A stretch of 58,116 bases of DNA from Sphingomonadaceae bacterium (GTDB taxonomy: Bacteria; Pseudomonadota; Alphaproteobacteria; Sphingomonadales; Sphingomonadaceae): contig JANYEY010000080.1 in NCBI GenBank assembly GCA_025359685.1, forward strand, positions 1-58,116, read 5' to 3'. A model generated the notes under the pieces. That model saw only the letters and a list, made by a program, of their open reading frames with translations. It made no database searches and was not told the origin of the DNA. This document shows positions 54,353 through 58,116 of this stretch, piece by piece. Position 1 is the stretch's first letter. Each line of letters opens with the position of its first letter. Both the position numbers and the translations under genes were made by a program.

Positions 54353-55366
54353 ATGACCATCGCTGCCGTCCGCACGGGTTCGCCCGCCAGCCTCGACAAC
54401 CTGCTCCCCACGACCATCGAAGATCCCGGCCAGCCCGGCCCTGGCCAGATTCGCGTACGGCTCGCGGCCTCGTCGCTCAATTACCACGATTTCGCGGTGG
54501 TGACGGGAATGATCCCCGCGGCCGCTGGGCGCATTCCAATGTCCGACGGTGCGGGTACGATTGAGGCAGTCGGCGACGGCGTGAGCCAGTTCAAGGTCGG
54601 CGACCTGGTCGTTTCCACATTCTTCCCCGAATGGCTTGATGGCACTCCGCCCGCCACCGCATTCCGCGGCGTTCCGGGCGACGGGATCGATGGCTATGCG
54701 CGCGAAGCGGTGGTCACGCCCGAACACTGGTTCACCCGCGTTCCCGTTGGCTACAACGCCGCCGAAGCCGCGACGCTGACTTGCGCCGGGCTAACCGCAT
54801 GGCGCGCGCTGTTTGTCGATGACGCGATCCGCCCCGGCTCGACCGTGTTGGTCCAGGGCAGCGGCGGGGTTTCGATCTTCGCGCTGCAATTCGCCAAGGC
54901 GGCGGGCGCGACGGTGATCGCGACCAGTTCGTCGGATGACAAGCTGGCGAAACTGCAGGCCCTCGGCGCAGACTACCTGATCAACTACAAGGAAACGCCT
55001 GCCTGGGCGATGAAGGCGCTTGAGCTGACCGGCGGCAACGGGGTCGATTGCGTGGTTGAAATCGGCGGTGCGGGAACGCTCGACCAATCAATGATGGCAA
55101 CCCGCGTCGGCGGCCATGTCGCGCTGATCGGGGTTCTGGCAGGTTTTGCCGGACCGGTGCAGACCGCGCTGCTGATGGCCAAGAACCTGCGCGTTCAGGG
55201 CCTGACCGTGGGCAGCCGTGCGCAGCAGCTCGCGATGATTGCGGGGATCGAGGCGGGCGGCATCAAGCCGGTGATCAGCGATCACTTTCCGCTGGCGAAC
55301 CTCGCCGACGCTTTCCGCCATCAGGCCGCGAACAAGCACTTCGGCAAGATCGCAGTGGATATCTAG
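54353..55366 (+). CDS. Zinc-independent MDR oxidoreductase (quinone oxidoreductase-like)
   Basis: The 337-residue medium-chain dehydrogenase has a GroES-like N-terminal half (IRVRLAASSLNYHDFAVVTG, SDGAGTIEAVGDGV) and a Rossmann half with VLVQGSGGVSIFALQFAKAAG (G-x-G-G-V) followed by VVEIGGAGTLDQSM and VALIGVLAG. The structural-zinc cysteine lobe of alcohol dehydrogenases is absent, placing it with NADPH:quinone oxidoreductases or zinc-independent reductases. The substrate is unknown. Its 3' end overlaps the convergent membrane-protein gene by 4 nt. Confidence 0.86.
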   Translation: MTIAAVRTGSPASLDNLLPTTIEDPGQPGPGQIRVRLAASSLNYHDFAVVTGMIPAAAGRIPMSDGAGTIEAVGDGVSQFKVGDLVVSTFFPEWLDGTPPATAFRGVPGDGIDGYAREAVVTPEHWFTRVPVGYNAAEAATLTCAGLTAWRALFVDDAIRPGSTVLVQGSGGVSIFALQFAKAAGATVIATSSSDDKLAKLQALGADYLINYKETPAWAMKALELTGGNGVDCVVEIGGAGTLDQSMMATRVGGHVALIGVLAGFAGPVQTALLMAKNLRVQGLTVGSRAQQLAMIAGIEAGGIKPVISDHFPLANLADAFRHQAANKHFGKIAVDI

Positions 55367-55806
55367 GCGGTCAGGCGCAGCGGTCCGGCGGCGGCGATGC
55401 GATCGAAGGTTTTGCGGTAAATCCACAAGACTTTAGCATCGTCTGCCGCGCCGAACCGCAGCTCTACCCCGCGGAACAAGAACCGCCGCCGCTCGCTTGC
55501 GGTGATGTCGCTCCATGGGACGAAGAACGGCTTCTGGAACAGCGCCAAGATAAATAGCACCGATACCCGCAGGCCCGAGCGGCAGACATCGAAGGTCAGG
55601 CAATTGCCGAAATTGACCCCTGTGCCCAGAAATCTGCCCATGTTGCCTGATCGAAAGCGCAGCCGATCTAGAGACTGGTCAAGCCGATCGGGATAGAGCT
55701 TCTGCAGCGTTCGCCAGCCTGAGAAAACGGCGGTTGTCCACATCGCAAAACACCACACCCCGACGAAGAAGAACGGGAACAGGCCGAGGATGACGTTCTC
55801 GTTCAT
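55363..55806 (-). CDS. Membrane protein of unknown function in the dnaN operon
   Basis: I do not recognise this 147-residue protein. It starts MNENVILGLFPFFFVGVWCF with one strong membrane helix, has a basic middle (RTLQKLYPDRLDQSLDRLRFRSGN region), a second hydrophobic stretch (SVLFILALFQKPFFVPW) and then a short soluble tail with SERRRFLFRGVELRFG, which looks like a PH-like bacterial domain. A GTG at 55815 could add three residues. It follows the DUF2855 gene by about 10 nt and shares a 4-nt convergent overlap with the MDR gene. Confidence 0.65.
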   Translation of the reverse strand: MNENVILGLFPFFFVGVWCFAMWTTAVFSGWRTLQKLYPDRLDQSLDRLRFRSGNMGRFLGTGVNFGNCLTFDVCRSGLRVSVLFILALFQKPFFVPWSDITASERRRFLFRGVELRFGAADDAKVLWIYRKTFDRIAAAGPLRLTA

Positions 55807-55816
55807 CGCCGCCACA

Positions 55817-56893
55817 TCAGGGTCTGATCACAATGCCGACCGCCGGATCGGCAGTTCCCGCCAAGGTGTCAGCAAAAGCGCCGCGTGCTGATTCAAGCCC
55901 GCTGCGTTCATCGACCGTCACTGCGCCGCCAGCTTCGCCGATGAATTTGCCCCAGCTCGCCGCGATAGCTTCGCCGAAGGCCTTGGGACCAAGCTCCTTG
56001 ATCGCCGCGACGGCATGGTCGGGGGCGAAGAACAGCACCGGTTGCGGTCCCGGGAGCGACCCGTTGTCTTGGCCGAACCCGGCGCCGACGTGCGTCGCGC
56101 CAACGGTGCACGAATATTTGAGGTTATCGCCTAGCGCGGCGTGGACAGCGTGGATCAGCCCGGCGTTACCGGCAAAATCGACCAGCACCGACGGCGCCTG
56201 CGGCAAAGAGCCAGCATCATGGTAAGCCAGCACTTCATCGTAGAACCCTCCGCGCCGGACGAAATCGACGTTCCCGGCCGAAGTCAGCCCGATCCGCTTG
56301 ATCTGCGGCGAACAATCGCGCGCCACGCTGGCCGTGGCCATCGCAGTCTTGGACGAAGCGCTGGTGCAGATCAGCGTCTCTGCCCCGAACCAGCCCTGCC
56401 CGCGCATCATGCTCTCGATCAGGAACCCCGTTTTGAACAGCGGGCCGAAGATCATCCGCTCAGCCTCACGCGCAGGATCGTGTTCAGGATCGGCGGCGAG
56501 GCGGCTGTACTGGTTGTAGATCGGGCTCATCGGCAGGCGATGCGCCGCGGCATCGATGAACCCGCCGGGCGAAACCTGGCCAGGCAGCACGTCGAGGTGC
56601 TCGGCCATCGGCAGGTAGCCATAGACCCGCTCGCCCAACGCAATATCCGGGTGGCGTGAGGCTTCGACCACGGCGTGCCCCCACATCGGCACCACCCCCC
56701 ATTCGCCTTCGCCGGGGAAGAAATTCCAGTAGCCAAAGTCGTCGCCGACCACAGCATAGGTGACGTTGTTGGCGGTTACCGAGAAGCTCTCGATTTTGAG
56801 CCGCACTTCGCCGTCGCCGAGCGGCGGCAGCGCCGCATCGACAATCCGTGACGTCGCCAGGTCGCCGCGAACGATTTGGGCCGTCCGGCTCAC
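55817..56893 (-). CDS. DUF2855-family protein
   Basis: The 358-residue protein begins MSRTAQIVRGDLATSRIVDA and matches the DUF2855 family as I recall it: VTANNVTYAVVGDDFGYWNFFP, MWGHAVVEAS, MSPIYNQYSRL, TSASSKTAMATA and ATHVGAGF. Its layout resembles MDR-type oxidoreductases (GroES-like start, then an SSKT nucleotide-like loop), so an oxidoreductase relationship is possible, but no function is established. Its ATG overlaps the dnaN stop (ATGA at 56890-56893), implying co-expression with the sliding clamp. Confidence 0.82.
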   Translation of the reverse strand: MSRTAQIVRGDLATSRIVDAALPPLGDGEVRLKIESFSVTANNVTYAVVGDDFGYWNFFPGEGEWGVVPMWGHAVVEASRHPDIALGERVYGYLPMAEHLDVLPGQVSPGGFIDAAAHRLPMSPIYNQYSRLAADPEHDPAREAERMIFGPLFKTGFLIESMMRGQGWFGAETLICTSASSKTAMATASVARDCSPQIKRIGLTSAGNVDFVRRGGFYDEVLAYHDAGSLPQAPSVLVDFAGNAGLIHAVHAALGDNLKYSCTVGATHVGAGFGQDNGSLPGPQPVLFFAPDHAVAAIKELGPKAFGEAIAASWGKFIGEAGGAVTVDERSGLESARGAFADTLAGTADPAVGIVIRP

Positions 56894-58008
56894 ACCCGCA
56901 TCGGCATCAGGACGTAAAGCGCCGGGCTCTTCTCATCCTGGCGGATCAGCGTTGGCGCCCCGGCGTCGGCGAGGTGCAGTTCCACCGTATCGCCGTCGAT
57001 CTGGCCGAGGATGTCCTTGAGGTAATTGGCGTTGAAGCCGATCTCGAACCCGGCCGATTTGTAATCGGCAGGCACTTCTTCGGCCGCGGTGCCGTTGTCG
57101 GGCGAGGTGACCGAGAGGGTCACCTTGTCAGTTTCCAGCGCCATCTTGACCGCGCGGGTCTTTTCGGTGGCGATCGTGGCGACGCGGTCCACGCCTTCCC
57201 AGAAGCTCTTTGGATCGAGCTTGAGCAGCTTGTCGTTCCCGGTCGGGATCACCCGGCTGTAATCGGGGAAGGTCCCGTCGATCAGCTTGCTGGTCAGCAC
57301 CACGCCGTTTTGACCGCCCAGCGTGAAGCGTACCTTGCTGGCCGAAAGGTCAATCAGGACATTGGAATCCTGCGCTTCATCGAGCAGCTTGCGCAGCTCG
57401 GCCACGCATTTGCGAGGGACGATCACGTCAGGCATGCCATCGGCGCCGTCGGGCTTGCCGATGGTGAACCGCGCGAGGCGGTGGCCATCGGTTGCCGCAG
57501 CGCGCAATTCGTCGTCGGTTACGTGCAGGAAAATGCCGTTGAGGTAGTAGCGGGTTTCCTCCGTGCTGATCGCGAAGCGGGTGCGGTCAATCATCTGCGC
57601 CAGCAAGGCTGCGGGCAGTTCGAAGCTGGTCGGCAGATCGCCTTCAACGATCATCGGGAAATCGTCGCGCGGCAGGGTCGGCAGGCTGAAGCGGCTGCGC
57701 CCGGCCTTCACCGCCATGCGGTTGTCCGCCGTTTCAAGGCTTACCTGGCTGCCATCGGGAAGCTTGCGAGCGATGTCGAACAGCAGGTGAGCCGAAACGG
57801 TGATCGCGCCCGGCACTTCGACCGAAACCGCGCCAAGGCTTTCCACCACCTGCAAATCAAGGTCGGTCGCCATCACCTTGACCGTGCCGTCAGCCGCAGC
57901 TTCGATCAGCACGTTCGAGAGGATCGGGATGGTGTTACGACGTTCAACAACGGACTGGACGTGCGACAAGCACTTCAGCAGCGTCGCGCGTTCGATGGTG
58001 GCCTTCAT
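56890..58008 (-). CDS. dnaN: DNA polymerase III beta subunit (sliding clamp)
   Basis: The 372-residue protein starts MKATIERATLLKCLSHVQSV and contains the three repeated clamp domains. Family segments include VERRNTIPILSNVLIEA, ATDGHRLARFTI, GTFPDYSRVIPTGNDK and the C-terminal YVLMPMRV. Two subunits form a ring that tethers the replicase to DNA. It is not beside dnaA in this window, unlike in many bacteria, which is common in alphaproteobacteria. It leads an operon with DUF2855 and a membrane-protein gene. Confidence 0.97.
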   Translation of the reverse strand: MKATIERATLLKCLSHVQSVVERRNTIPILSNVLIEAAADGTVKVMATDLDLQVVESLGAVSVEVPGAITVSAHLLFDIARKLPDGSQVSLETADNRMAVKAGRSRFSLPTLPRDDFPMIVEGDLPTSFELPAALLAQMIDRTRFAISTEETRYYLNGIFLHVTDDELRAAATDGHRLARFTIGKPDGADGMPDVIVPRKCVAELRKLLDEAQDSNVLIDLSASKVRFTLGGQNGVVLTSKLIDGTFPDYSRVIPTGNDKLLKLDPKSFWEGVDRVATIATEKTRAVKMALETDKVTLSVTSPDNGTAAEEVPADYKSAGFEIGFNANYLKDILGQIDGDTVELHLADAGAPTLIRQDEKSPALYVLMPMRV

Positions 58009-58038
58009 GGTCGGTCTAGTCCCCTAGTCGCCAACGCA

Positions 58039-58067
58039 GGTAACCGGAATCGGCTCCTTGCGGTCAA
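58039..58067 (-). promoter_or_regulatory. Candidate dnaN promoter
   Basis: On the minus strand TTGACC (58067-58062) and GTTACC (58044-58039) are separated by 17 nt, about 30 nt upstream of the dnaN start codon. TTGAC is the conserved -35 core of alphaproteobacterial promoters; the -10 match is weak. Confidence 0.35.
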
Positions 58068-58116
58068 TTTGCGGACTACCTTCTCTAGCGCCGGGGGAGA
58101 TTGCGGCAAGGCCAGC

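Overview
This is a dense, GC-rich (roughly two-thirds G+C) chromosomal segment of an alphaproteobacterium, most likely of the Sphingomonadales (Sphingomonas/Novosphingobium/Erythrobacter-like). The basis is the gene content (TonB-dependent receptor, DUF6481 protein, KorAB-type 2-oxoacid:ferredoxin oxidoreductase, alphaproteobacterial RppH and IscR-like Rrf2 regulator) and short palindromic intergenic repeats of a kind common in that order. The species cannot be fixed by reading alone. I recognise about 50 protein genes. No rRNA, tRNA, CRISPR array, insertion sequence or prophage was seen. Because of the GC bias, most long ORFs lying opposite real genes are shadows.

Layout. 1-10 kb: photolyase and a sodium:solute symporter, a PAP2 phosphatase, korAB, an alpha/beta hydrolase whose ribosome-binding site lies in a hairpin, rppH, a TPR protein and an RsmB-type rRNA methyltransferase. 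10-17 kb: guaB, an M28 peptidase, 3-hydroxybutyrate dehydrogenase, a zinc metallopeptidase, a small exported protein and an FMN-dependent lactate dehydrogenase, ending in a cloverleaf-like palindromic repeat. 17-22 kb: a BlaI/BlaR1-like pair with a palindromic operator, a creD homologue broken by one in-frame TGA, a CPBP protease, an isoprenylcysteine-methyltransferase-like protein and a cupin. 22.5-23.4 kb: a small accessory patch (GxxExxY gene bounded by inverted repeats and an AT-rich small gene) directly behind sdhCDA, where sdhB would be expected. 26-29.6 kb: an overlapping operon of SDR, subclass B3 metallo-beta-lactamase, prmA and EamA transporter. 29.6-34.5 kb: a Gre-family factor, ligA, a GNAT acetyltransferase and recN. 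34.6-40 kb: a TonB receptor, a phospholipase C/glycosyltransferase pair resembling the plcP-agt lipid-remodelling operon, an Rrf2 regulator and a DUF6481 protein. 40-48 kb: lepA, bamD and two tandem GGDEF-EAL-PilZ proteins. 48-52 kb: a Pseudomonas-like phaC-phaZ pair followed by an FprA-type ferredoxin-NADP reductase. 52-58 kb: a D-aminoacylase-type amidohydrolase bounded by palindromic repeats, an MDR oxidoreductase and a dnaN-led operon.

How the genes fit together. Several genes serve central and storage-carbon metabolism: KorAB, succinate dehydrogenase, lactate dehydrogenase, 3-hydroxybutyrate dehydrogenase, PhaC/PhaZ and a ferredoxin reductase. Others serve the envelope: BamD, TonB receptor, PlcP/Agt, PAP2 phosphatase, M56 and CPBP proteases and CreD. 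Maintenance functions are photolyase, LigA, RecN, DnaN and LepA. No single cluster is clearly a new defence or biosynthetic system. The most unusual items are the TGA-interrupted creD, the repeat-bounded GxxExxY patch behind sdhA, the structured repeat at 16.8 kb, the hairpin over a Shine-Dalgarno at 6.85 kb, the class II-like phaC-phaZ pair and the B3 beta-lactamase embedded with prmA.
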